Source: Cercis canadensis (Eukaryota; Streptophyta; Magnoliopsida; Fabales; Fabaceae). Taken from it: 64,000 nt of DNA. Below the pieces are notes generated by a model. The model was not told the DNA's origin and made no database searches. It saw only the letters and a program-made list of their open reading frames with translations. The position numbers were made by a program, and so were the translations under genes. Below, in pieces: positions 25,383 through 36,914 of this stretch (position 1 is the first letter of the stretch; every line of letters starts with the position of its first letter). The DNA is taken from positions 124,001 to 188,000 of the forward strand of contig QAOA01008462.1 in NCBI GenBank assembly GCA_003255065.1, in the 5' to 3' direction.

Positions 25383-25808
25383 TAAATATAATATAAGTCT
25401 TTATAGTTTAGATGAATTTTGAATAAGTCTTTATAGTTTTTTTTTTTATCTTTATAATTTAAATTTTTTTAATTAGATATATGTTATTACCTTAAATTAT
25501 AAATTTGTTAGTTTAGTATTCACATGGCAAACAATTTATCTATATGACAATAAAAACAGTTGATGTGGCATCGTGACACAAAAATTGTCACCATATAATC
25601 TTTCATCTTCTTTCTTTCTCCCTCTACTTTGGTAATTTGTGTGCTATATTTTTGTGCCACATTAACTTTTTTTATTACCATATAGACAAACTGTTTGTCA
25701 TGTGAACATTAAACTAATAAATTTAAAATTTAAACTATAAAAATTAAAACAAAAATTATAAAATTTAATTTAAAATTCGTTGAAATTATCTACAATACAT
25801 TTAAATCT
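25383..25808. repeat. Inverted-repeat transposon (MITE-like)
   Basis: The arm around 25505-25575 (TTAGTTTAGTATTCACATGG then a TATGACAATAAAAA segment) reappears inverted around 25650-25735, and the outer AT-rich flanks also pair. There is no coding content. Boundaries are approximate and no target-site duplication was fixed. Confidence 0.6.
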
Positions 25809-26903
25809 TTTTTTTGGTAGAGATCGGCGACGATTACTTAGTTGATCCAATTTGGCAAAAGGTATAAAGGCCTTGGCCCACACACACTACCGGATACAGT
25901 TTGATTGGACTTCTTCTTTTTGGGTAAATACCGTCCGATTGTACTTAAACCTAGCCTACGGGCCTATTGGATTTGAGGTAACGATCTTGGTTTTATAAAG
26001 GAATGGGTACGAAAGGTTTTTTTTTTTTAAGAGAAGAAAGTAACATATAAGCATGCGCATAAAAGTTACCTAAATTGTGATCATGTGATTTAGGTTATGT
26101 TTCCACTTCCAGTACAAATTAAAAAATTATGGGCCGGGAAATGTCCAAATTCAATCCTAAATCAGTAAATCTACACTTATTTTTCTCCTGGGCAATTCAG
26201 TTTTCTCTTACATCTGCACTACATGTCTTCCTTGTCGGGATTTGTATCTATATATATGTTTTGCTTAACATACACCACTTCCAAAGGTCTCTCTCCCTCT
26301 CCCTTCATTAATTAATATTATTGTTATTTTTTTCTACAATTTCTTCTCTACTATCCTCTTTTATCAACTTTTTAATAATTTTCATTCATATGATTATTTT
26401 TTAGACACAAAAGATATTTCAAAATAATAGTTATTTTTTGGGCATGTATGTGTTAAAGGAATGAAAGGAAAAAAAAAGATTATGTTTCTTTTTTTTTACC
26501 ATGAACAGTGATTCTTTCAGTGTGCCTCGAAGTGAAAAAAAGATACGTGAACCCTTTGCACTAGTATGAAAAGGGAGCATAATCTGTCTTGATCAAATCC
26601 ATGGAGCAGCTAGAGTATGGTTTTGTCTGAAAGGAGGTCAAATAAAGTGAAAATTTAGTGATAAAGTGGGCCTAATACGACGAAAAGGACAAGGCCCAAT
26701 CACATTCACCGGTCAAAGGCCGCCATAACCCCTGCATTTATGCTTCTTTTGCTCCCATAGTCTTATGTATGGACCAATGTAGGAGTCAAACGTTAGTTAA
26801 AGAATAAGACTATTCCCACCCTCGCTATTATAAATTTACTTACAGTAACAGTGTCATTTAAAGTAGTGTACATTGTACACTAAACAGTTTTTTTAGATAA
26901 AAC

Positions 26904-27090
26904 GCCTCTTCGGATTTAGATTTGATAATATGACATGAGCCATATTATAAATATTTGAGCTGTACATTCTATTAAAATTTATTTGAACTATTAAAATTTA
27001 ATGTACTTTAATGATTCAGATGAATTTTAATGAAATATATAACTCAGATCTTTGTAATATGACTTATGTCACATGATCGGATCCAGGTCC
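26904..27090. repeat. Short inverted-repeat element
   Basis: Arms of about 80 bp pair imperfectly: GGATTTAGATTTGATAATAT from 26912 is inverted at about 27084 (GGATCCGATCATGTGACATA). The arms sit almost back to back, so the whole element would fold into one hairpin. It is non-coding. Confidence 0.6.
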
Positions 27091-28561
27091 CCTATTAATC
27101 TGAGGGCTCTTTTGCGTCCCATCTCTCGAAGACTGCCCTTCAAGTTTCAACTCTTTTTTGGACAAAACTAAATTACTCATTGCACCCACTGCTCTGTCAT
27201 TATTGCAAATCTTGAAATAAAAGTTTTGGCTCCACTTGGACTATTTCAACCTCCATAACCAAAGAGATTGTGGCATGCAGCAAATGCTATTTGTAACCAA
27301 ACTTACATAGCTAATATTTTGGTCCTTTTGCAATTGCAATATGGGTTTATTATTAATTTATTATTCTTATATAACTAAAACATATATGTTTTTAATTATT
27401 ATTTTTATAATCGATAATTATATCATTAATAAGTACAAATACAAATACATATATAATGAATACTATTAATTATAATATTGTTTTATAAAAAAAGGTAAAA
27501 ACTATCAAATTTTGAATACATTATTAATTCATGATTTATTTGATGCATTAAATGATTTCGGATAAAAATTAATTTCAATAAAAAAAAATAGATTCGTAAA
27601 ATTTATCAAGACTCGGCATTAATTTTAAGAGAGCCAATCCTTACGAGTGGGTGTGGCTGCATGTACGATTGCATATAAACGAGAAGCATAAGAACGTGCC
27701 ATGCTCAACTATAATTATAATTACGAGAGTTGAAAGCTGTTTATATTTAAACAACAGCTAGCTCTTTAGATATTATTAATAAAGTTATGGGTTGGAAAAA
27801 GTTGCAAACTGCTAACTAGTTGCTATATATATACACGTCATAATTAAACCCGAATAGAGCAGCGTGGTACCCCAACTAAACTCTCTAAAATAGTATAGTA
27901 ATTAGGTCGAATGGGTTGGGCTTGAGTTTGACACAGCGCAGATAGAGAGGGTGGGTGCGTTTGTTAGTTTAAAGCCATTTACATATGATTTTCTTCGAGT
28001 AATTACATGCAATGCATTAATAAAGGAAGCGGACAAAGATGCATTCAAAACGAAACCCATTTGAGGAAAAAAAAGTCATCTCCCTTGGTTGAAAATAGGC
28101 ACTACTTTCTCAGCTTTCTCTTTCTCACTCGACTATTACACATGAGGTCACTTCCTTTTCCAAATTCTTAAGATGAGATTGGTCCCCACATTGATGGAAG
28201 GACCCCACCACAAGTTGGTCCATTGCAAACCGTGACTTTTAGGTTAAAATTAAAGTCGCCGACCTATTGGCTATGCAAACTAATACGAGATGTAGAAAAA
28301 TGATAAAAACAGTGTAAATTTAGCTATATTAAAACCACAAGGAAAGCATCTTTTTGTCGGGTTTCCTTAACCCTGAGGCTGAGGGATATTTAACACGAAA
28401 TCAAATGGCAACACTTGCGTGTCTAATTTTTTATTTTTTTTCTGATCTTTACTGTCCTATTTTTCAATCTTTTAGGATAATAACGATGACTAAAAATAGA
28501 CACGTATTATAATTGAAGTTTAATTATGCAACTTTCTTTTTCATTCTTGTAGAGGGTATCA

Positions 28562-28994
28562 ATCAATTAAGGGAAAAGTCCTAAAAATCTCATTGAATCA
28601 TGCTCTTATTGTACTTTATCTCCCATGCTTCAAAAACGTAGAAAAGACCTCATTGAACTTTCAAAATGTGCACTTTATCCCCCGACCTTGACGTCCATCC
28701 ATTAATGTGCACATGATGTGATTAATTTGGGCTATAGTACAATTTTATAGGGGTATAAATGAAAATAAATTTATAAAAATTGGGGTCAAAAAATAATATT
28801 CAAAGAGTTTTAGGGTTAAATTATAATATTCAAATCCTTTATTCTATCCATTAATGGACGGACGTCGGGTCATTGGGGTAAAATGCATATTTTGAAAGTT
28901 CAATGAAATCTTTCTTACGTTTTTAAAGCATGGGGGATAAAGTACAATAAGAGCATAATTGATGAGGGTTTTTAAGATTTTTTCCATCAATTAA
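28562..28994. mobile_element. Mutator-like MITE with 9-bp target duplication
   Basis: The perfect 9-mer ATCAATTAA occurs at 28562-28570 and 28986-28994 and flanks an element of 415 bp (28571-28985). Its ends are inverted copies: GGGAAAAGTCCTAAAAATCT at the left and GGAAAAAATCTTAAAAACCC read inward from the right. Pairing continues for about 140 bp per arm (GCTCTTATTGTACTTTATC, CATTGAACTTTCAAAAT). Long terminal inverted repeats plus a 9-bp duplication fit a non-autonomous Mutator-like element. No transposase is present. Confidence 0.8.
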
Positions 28995-30966
28995 TGTACG
29001 AAAAGAACATTATTAATTATTTTTTGTTTTATATTTTCCTTCTTTTTACAGCCATGCCCACACCCCACATGCACGTCATGCAAACGCATTGAGAGAGAAA
29101 AGCCAATAGAATAGGTAGTTGTCGTAACTTGTCTGCAGCAGTTCAAAATCCTAATGTGAAGGAAGGAGGAGTCAATCAAAGTATGCTGAAGGAGAAAAAG
29201 AAGCTACGTGAAGTGGGAGTGGATGAGAGTTACATTTACAATTAATTACACGTGGAGCTTGGGTTGGAGTTAGAGCCTATAGGGTTTTTGTTTGGGTTGA
29301 ACGTGCGGGTAAAGGTAGGTGGGGTCTCCCGTGAGCCCTATGCCTCAGAACAAAACAGACCAGTCATTAGACCACTGTCCTTTTGCTCGAGTCTTTTGAC
29401 TAAGTGCGGGTACTCCGCGCTCGCTCTCCTTGCATTCGTTTACTTTCCCTTCACCTTTTATTTTCCCCTACACTCCCCTCACTTATAACTTTTTGACTCT
29501 GAATTAAAAAGAAACTACTTTGCATGTGACCTATTCGCCAAATTGATTAACTCACTTAGTTAATACCTTTTTATGCGGTTCCATGACACGAATTTTTTCA
29601 TGTATCTACTAGACAACTCCATCTTAGTTACTCCCATAATCCCTAAAGATTTGTTTTTTTTTTTTCTTATCATATCTCGATTTGATAATCCATAGATCTG
29701 CTATAATTAATTTCAAGATTAGTAATGTTATTTACATTACTCTTGCTATATGTATCCATGCATAACTATATAAATTGAATTCAAGTAAATTCATTTTGAA
29801 TTCATTGAATAAAGGCATATGTATGTAAGAGTTGTATAACTAGCATTATTTTTATAAGATTTGTAAAATTCTTAGATCTCTATTTGTATTTTTGCTTCCT
29901 TAGATCATTCTGATTTACAGTACTGCTGCAAAACTAATTCACAAACCAATTGGCCCTTACTTTCCGGTTGCAACAAGTCATAGTTTCAGCAATCCAAATC
30001 TACGTATTAATTTTGTAGAACACTAATTAATAATTTGGTTGCAATAATGCTATAAGATGTTGCTATCTAATTAACTCTTCCAAGGAAATTAAAAGCTGGC
30101 GCTATTCAACTTAAAATTAACTATATATAATTTATGCTTTCCTAGAAAAAAAATGAGAGGAGGGGGGGAGTGTCAGGACTTGGTAATCGATTGAGCAGTT
30201 TTAGTCTATAAAATGCCTTCATTGTCAAAGTTATGGACAAAGAAAGAAGAATATAGAAGAAACTTATATAACTTGGCATTGACTTGAAGATATATGTGAT
30301 GAGAGACTGAGATCACGGTTTGATTTTTCGAGGGATGTTGATCATTCTCAGCCCTCATATAACATGCTTGCACTATAGTTTTAGTATATAATTATTTAAC
30401 TAAAGCACGAGAGTGAGTGAGGGGGACCTGTTGATAGAAAATCCAGCTGGAAATTAATGTCAAGTGGGAAGTGGCACATCCAAAACTATTGACTTCATTT
30501 TCCACGTATTGACCCTTTAAAGTATCAGATTTTTATATATAAACATAATGTGTTAGAACAAATGTATTTTTGAGATCTCAGGTCGACTAGGAATGAGCAG
30601 AGCAGGCATGAGATATATATTTGGTTGACGTCAGGAGGTGCTGCATCTTCTCGTGTCCATAAAAAGGGAGAAATGCAGCGTAAAGGAAATGATTTGAGAA
30701 TAAAATAAGAATAATAAGAGGTGGAGTACAATCGACGAAGATATTGTTACAATGGTGAGCTAGGGAAAAATAATTTTCCTTGTTTGGATAACAAGAAAAT
30801 TACAAAAGAAAGGGAACTCTAAAATGTTTAACCAAGGGATTCTCACCACTTCAAACACAAATTATAGATTAAGAGGTTCGAATTTCTCACCACTCTAAAA
30901 TGTTCGAAACACAAACTATTCAGGTTCTGTTGGCACTGAATGTAAAACTTGACACTTACATATACA

Positions 30967-31572
30967 TTTTAAATTGAGTAAAACCTTTTTTTAGTCATTG
31001 AAAAATGCAGTAACTGACAAATTAGTCCTCCAAAAAATTTTGGTTACAAATTGGTCATTGAATTATTATTTCGCTAACAAATTAGTTCTCCGATAAGCAA
31101 GATCAGTGAAAAGAAAATGAGGATTTGAATGAGAAAAAGATGGCTTAAACATAACTAGGCTAGATCAGTGAAAATAATTTAGGAAAGTGGTATGTAGAAG
31201 TCTAGAACTTCTCTCATTAAAGTACCAGAGGACTAATTTGTCAGACAGAATAATAATTCAATGATCAATTTGTCACTGAAAATTTTTAGATAACGAATTT
31301 NTTAGTTCTCCGATAAGCAAGATCAGTGAAAAGAAAATGAGGATTTGAATGAGAAAAAGAGGGCTTAAACATAACTAGGCTAGATCAGTGAAAATAATTT
31401 AGGAAAGTGGTATGTAGAAGTCTAGAACTTCTCTCATTAAAGTACCAGATGACTAATTTGTCAGACAGAATAATAATTCAATGATCAATTTGTCACTGAA
31501 AATTTTTAGATAACGAATTTGTCGGTAGCTGCATTTTTCAAAGACTAAAAAATGGTTTTACTCTTTTAAATT
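30967..31572. mobile_element. Inverted-repeat element with 9-bp target duplication
   Basis: TTTTAAATT at 30967-30975 and 31564-31572 flanks an element starting and ending in GAGTAAAACC (right end inverted). The arms pair for about 120 bp (TGAAAAATGCAG, TCATTGAATTATTATT). It appears as 588 bp because an assembly duplication of about 220 bp lies inside; the true length is probably about 370 bp. Non-coding, Mutator-like MITE by duplication length. Confidence 0.75.
31082..31520. other. N-joined duplicated contig ends
   Basis: 31082-31300 and 31302-31520 are 219-bp direct copies around a single N at 31301, with about two mismatches (for example GATGG/GAGGG and AGAGGAC/AGATGAC). This is probably an unmerged allelic overlap inside the inverted-repeat element. 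Confidence 0.85.
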
Positions 31573-33151
31573 TTATTATTTTTATAAGAAAGAGGAAATT
31601 ATTTTCACCATTCATTTTCTTTTCCATATTTTTTCGCCCTTCCCTTTCACCACTCTCGATAGTCGATATATGAGGAGGGAGAAGTCTTCGGCCATAATTT
31701 AATAATTAATATGGCATGGGCACAACGCAAAAGTCAAGGAAGTACAGCTAATTTGTAGGGCTTTTCTACAACATTGTTGTTTAGCATCACTGGATCGTCT
31801 AAGTCATGGATATAATTACATTACATGGATGTATCCAAAACACAAAAACTATCATGTCTAGTATATGTACAACAGTCCAGGTATAAATTACGCAAAGATA
31901 GAATGAATATTCTAATTGACTATCGTTTTCGTAAAGACAATCACAGTTTTCCAGTGATCCACTACATTTTAGTTTTCTTCAAGTTTCTTATTTTAGTCAT
32001 GCCAAGGATGAATTTTAAAAGGAAGAATTATCAAAAAAGAAAGATAAACAAAATTATTTCAAAAATATAAATGATCAATAACATGATGATCAATAGTCAT
32101 TATTTAATTTTTAATGGTCATTTTTCTGTTTTTGTAATAAGTGTTTTTTTATCTTTCTTTTTCTGTAATTCTCTCTTTTTTGAACTGCTGGTATATGGGC
32201 AACTTGGTAATAAAATTTGGTCAGATGCACTACAGTAAATAGCATTTGATTCTTTCAGCTGATATTAGACAAATCTGTAATCGTAGTTTTTTAAATATTT
32301 TCTAGTGGCGTACGATTGATTAATTAATATTAGTTAGTCAACATGATAAATTTTAAAATTAACTAAAGTCCACTGGAGTATCATCTTAACCGATCGGATA
32401 TATATATATAGTTACAGTGATACCAGTTAGTAGTTGTACGAAATGCGATCGTACAACACTATATATAGGAGCAATTTTAAAGAATTAGTACAATTACTTT
32501 TTGTTAACTCAGCCAGAGAGAAAAATAATAATAATTGAGTAAGTAGCCAAAAACAGAACCTGCAGAATAGTAATATAATGTTATGTGCAATATTCAATGG
32601 CATTATAAATTTAACTCATTTGAAGGAAAAAAAAAAAACACTTACTTGTTAGGCTGTGTTTTAGAATTAAACTTGCTCAATAAATAATCCAGTAGCTGGG
32701 TAGGTATGGTATATGCCAGTCACAAACTCGTGATTTGAAAAAAGGAGAGAAAAAGTTAATTCCATAAGCAATCAGAAAATATTACTTAGTAATACGTACA
32801 AGAAAATACAAGGCCAATTAGGCTATGGATGTGGAACTACGTACCAAGACCATTCAAAATTTATTACTTGGGGGTTTTATCAAGGTCAACATTTTCTGCT
32901 AAATTGATTGTATTTTGCTATCTTCGGCATTGAGCTACTAGTTAATCAACTTGCCAATTGTGGAGGAGAACGAATCAAAAAATTCCATTGTATATTTACT
33001 AAAACAATAAAAACAAATTCCATTTTATATTACAATTACAATTTCGAATTGTTGTTAAATGGAGGATGTGTATATTATATACATATGATTACTAAGAGAA
33101 GGTAGCCCTTCCTTTCTTTTTGCTGGCACCGCGGTCTTCAGTACCCCTTGG

Positions 33152-33296
33152 TTGACGTCGTCTTTGGCTTCAAAGTCAGTGGGATTAGGTTTCCAATCCC
33201 GTGGGCCCCCACTCCTTCTCATATTTTAACCACCGTCCGATAGAGCCGTGCCGTCAACTTGGTTGACCTAAAGCGACGCCCCCACGTGTATTGACC
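33152..33296 (+). promoter_or_regulatory. W-box and G-box cluster upstream of WRKY47
   Basis: W-box cores are at 33152-33156 (TTGAC), 33253-33257 (GTCAA, minus strand), 33263-33268 (TTGACC) and 33291-33296 (TTGACC). A G-box CACGTG is at 33283-33288. Three W cores and the G-box fall within 45 bp in a locally GC-richer island, about 1.05-1.2 kb before the WRKY47 start. This suggests regulation by WRKY factors, possibly by itself, and by bZIP/bHLH factors. Confidence 0.5.
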
Positions 33297-33538
33297 GACC
33301 ATATGCTGCATTAATCCCGAATTCCGTTATCTTTAACGGTGAAAGAATGGATTTCCCTCTTTAGGGAGTGACCCGAGGGTGATATGAGAGCCTGGCCCCT
33401 TCTTCTATCTTTATCCGCCTCTCCTTCTTTCTTTTAGTTCAGGATTCCCTCAACTATCATTGGTGATGCATTGAGTACAGTCAATTACGGGATTAGACTG
33501 TGTAACTTCATTTGATTATTATATATATATATAAAAAA

Positions 33539-33539
33539 N
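33539..33539. other. Single N in A-rich run
   Basis: One unresolved base lies within a poly-A tract. Unlike the other gaps, no flanking duplication is seen. Confidence 0.9.
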
Positions 33540-33896
33540 AAAAAAAAAAAAAAAGTCTCTTCCACTTCTCTACCAAATCTCCAAACTGAGATCTTGAACA
33601 AAGCCTGTTAATGGGCATGGTTAGACAACTTCTTATCGAGTCTTGTGATTTTGTTCTGAGTTTCCCTATAATTGAGAAACGATGTTTTCATACTTAAATA
33701 TATATAAGAGATTAATAAAGAATTTGAATAAAGGAAAAAATATTTATTATGTCAATGATATATAAATTTATTGATATTTCTGTCATCATAAAAGTCAAAG
33801 TACTTTATATAAAAGGTTATACTTTCATTATCTATTAATTCACTTTTCTTTCATAACATATTATCCTCCCATGTAAAATATATATATTACAAATTT

Positions 33897-34287
33897 GCAA
33901 AACACATAATTCCTCAAAAATATTAACACCTGTACCCTTTCTGGCCTAATGATTACGTCATTTTTCCCGCGAAAAAAACGGCTGGTCTCTTTTCAGCCGA
34001 ACCCTCCCTCAGTCTGTTTTGGACCTTTACTAAAATATTTTATTTAGTCTGGACCCCTCAGGAGTTACCCTTTTGTGTTGAAAAGGCTATANGCAAAACA
34101 CATAATTCCTCAAAAATATTAACACCTGTACCCTTTCTGGCCTAATGATTACATCATTTTTCCCGCGAAAAAAACGGCTGGTCTCTTTTCAGCCGAACCC
34201 TCCCTCAGTCTTTTTTGGACCTTTACTAAAATATTTTATTTAGTCTGGACCCCTCAGGAGTTACCCTTTTGTGTTGAAAAGGCTATA
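33897..34287. other. N-joined duplicated contig ends in the WRKY47 promoter
   Basis: 33897-34091 and 34093-34287 are 195-bp copies around N 34092 with two visible mismatches (TTACGTC/TTACATC, GTCTGTTTT/GTCTTTTTT). Only the right copy continues into the TATA box and leader. The promoter is therefore probably 196 bp shorter in reality. Confidence 0.85.
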
Positions 34288-34290
34288 TAA
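34284..34290 (+). promoter_or_regulatory. TATA box of WRKY47
   Basis: TATATAA lies 57-63 bp upstream of the WRKY47 ATG, a usual distance for a short leader. Confidence 0.55.
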
Positions 34291-34346
34291 TTAAGCAAAC
34301 CCACGACTAACTAGCTACTACTTCTCCCGAGTCTGAACTCAGTAAA

Positions 34347-36914
34347 ATGGAAAACCAGCACCGCCGTGAATTGACCTTCTTAAGCTCCGGCGACTTTCTC
34401 CGCCAGAGGTTAGATCGAATAATCGAGAACTCCGACGAGCATAGCCATCCAGCTCCGATCAAAGAAATGGATTTCTTCTCAGGTTCAGGTAATAAAGTTT
34501 ATGAAACCAAGAATCATGACCTGCCTCAAGATCATGACGATGACAACATCAATAACCATGGATCAGCCACTACCTTATCTGATCGGCGTGTAAATGTAAG
34601 GTTCTTGAATATAACTACATGGCTGTCAAATTCAAACTAGCTAGAATTTCTATTTGAAATTTCAATCTGCACCAAAAATAACGTATACAAGTTAAATTTG
34701 TGTTGATGCATGTGTATAGACTGGGCTCAATTTAACGTCTGCAAGTTCTGGAACGTTAAGAGTAGCAAGTAATGAAAAGCCCAATACACAAGTGAGTATT
34801 CATTCATATATAATAAATTAGTTGTGTGATATTATTTTGAGTTGAAAATTTATGAACTCTATGAGAACTATATATATATATATATATTGGTTTTTTTTAG
34901 CTAAGCAAACTTCAAGGTGAATTATGGAGACTACATGAAGAGAATCGTAAGTTGAAAACTATGCTGGATCAGATCACCAAAAGCTATAGCCAACTACAAG
35001 CTCAGTTGATGATCGCTTTGCAAAAACAAAAGCCACAGGTGAATTTATGTCAGATGCTTTTGTGATCTCTAAATTGGTTATGGTAGACATATTCATATTT
35101 TTAGTCTTCACTACAAATAAATTTTCCCAATCTAATCAAAGATAATTGTTTTAATTGTTAGCGAAAGCATTATTTGTTTCTTTGTGTCGGTTTGCTCTTT
35201 CTCTCTCTTAGTCAGTAAAGAAATAGGTAACGTGCCTCACTTAAATTGGAAAGCGTGCTCTCTCTTACTTCACCATCTTCTTTCAAACTCTTATCATACA
35301 TATTTTAGTCATATTCAAGCAATTAATCCTTTTACTTTTGCTATTTTCATCTCCAAATTGAAATACCTACTTTAACAAGTTCATGCAGGCCAAAAAAATT
35401 GACTAGAGTGGGTAGATATGAATGAAAGTTGATCTTAGCTGTTTCTAATAAATGAAAGGAGCTAAATAAATAAAGAAACTTGCAGTAGATAGTTGTCTTG
35501 TTGTTATATAAATATATAGACCCAGCACAATATTATTGCATGGCTTGCACATAAAAATCAAGGCAATGATGAAATACAGTAATATCGTGTTGAATAAAAG
35601 GTTGAAGCAAATGGCATTTTGTCGGCTCAGTTAATGGACCCACGACCGTCAACAAATTTAGAGGTGAATGTGAATGTGAATGCGAATGATCCCTCGGTTT
35701 CTGATGACAAGACACATGAAGAGCCATCAGCTTCTCAATCGAACACGATGGAGGTAATGTCAAAACAACGTGACCATCCTATGGTTAAGCTTGTTGGAAA
35801 GCAGCAACAGCAGCATGCTAGTCCTGATCAAGATGCTCTTGACCACTCCTCTCAAAGTTGGGGCTCTTCCAAAAGTCCAAAGCTAGAAGAATCCAAAACT
35901 GAAGAACAAGTTGCTGAGGTTCCTTTCAGAAAAGCCAGGGTTTCCGTACGTGCAAGATCAGAAGCCCCTCTCGTAATTATCTATAAACCAATCCAATTTG
36001 TCTTAATTACTTAATTTTTCTTTTCAAAAAAGGAAACAGTGGAAATAACTGATTCTATGTGCTTCTATCAGATTGGTGATGGCTGCCAATGGAGGAAATA
36101 TGGCCAAAAAATGGCCAAGGGTAACCCTTGTCCTCGTGCCTACTACCGTTGCACTATGGCCGTAGGATGCCCAGTGCGTAAGCAGGTAATATTTTTAGTT
36201 AATTTCATCTTATACAGACTACAGTTTCTTTCTTTGTTTCCTCAGTGACCCAGCTGTGTGCCAATTTGGTGTTTGGTTCAACAGGTGCAAAGATGCGCTG
36301 AGGAAAAGAGTGTATTAATAACAACTTACGAAGGCAACCACAACCACCCTCTCCCTCCGGCAGCCACTGCCATGGCTAATACTACATCGGCAGCGGCGGC
36401 TATGCTCCTATCAGGTTCAACTACGAGCAAGGATGCCTTAACTAATTCTGCAAGCTACTTCTCCTCTGTGCCCTATGCATCAATGGCAACCCTATCAGCC
36501 ACTGCACCATTCCCCACCATCACCCTTGACTTGACCCAGAACCCCACTGGAGCCATGCAGCTCAGCCGTGTGCCGCCCTCTGGGACCACATTTCCTCTGC
36601 CTTTGCATGGTAGTCCTCAGTTACTAGGGCACCCCATGTTCTTCCCTCAAAAAATACCAGCAATGGCTTTGGCCCAACTAGGGCAACGTCAGCTACAGCC
36701 TTCTTCTATGGTTGAGACTGTGAGCGCAGCCATTGCTTCTGATCCAAATTTCACTGCAGTTCTGGCAGCAGCAATCTCATCAATCATTGGGGCACCCAGA
36801 AGCACTGATGGAAGTAATAATAATGGTGGAAGCGCTGTTTCGTTTAACGGGATATCTGTATTGCCTGAGTCACCGCTGCTTCCTCATTCATGCACCACAT
36901 TCTCCACCAACTAG
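34347..36914 (+). CDS. WRKY47: WRKY transcription factor 47 (group IIb)
   Basis: Nuclear DNA-binding factor that recognises W-boxes. Six exons: 34347-34595, 34720-34791, 34901-35038, 35601-35972, 36072-36185, 36285-36914, all phase 0, 524 residues. The N-terminus has [11 protein letters not shown] and KEMDFFS, as in WRKY47. A leucine-zipper-like coiled coil is at about 108-150 ([18 protein letters not shown]). [16 protein letters not shown] marks group IIb. WRKYGQK is at 284-290; the zinc ligands are C304, C310, H334 and H336 (C-X5-C-X23-H-X-H). The last intron falls after PVRKQ, the position diagnostic of groups IIa/IIb. The C-terminus has [34 protein letters not shown] and ends SCTTFSTN. 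It is adjacent to the DHHC gene PAT18, as in Arabidopsis. Confidence 0.95.

Larger units (their letters stand above)
23716..34346. other. Gene-poor interval of about 10.7 kb
   Basis: No protein-coding exon or RNA gene could be supported on either strand; the scattered open frames (for example 26129-26311, 29252-29488, 31825-32070) have no codon bias, motifs or splice context. The interval contains two N-joined duplicated stretches (24153-24483, 31082-31520), four inverted-repeat elements (25383-25808, 26904-27090, 28562-28994, 30967-31572), a single N in an A-rich run at 33539 and, near its right end, the WRKY47 promoter. Confidence 0.6.

Noticed and set aside
29252-29488. Open frame of 78 codons in the gene-poor interval
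   Set aside because: No homology I can recognise, no splice sites around it, and hydrophobic residues arise from CT-rich sequence.
30870-30905. GGTTCGAATTT resembling a tRNA T-arm
   Set aside because: No acceptor stem, D-arm or anticodon arm can be folded around it.
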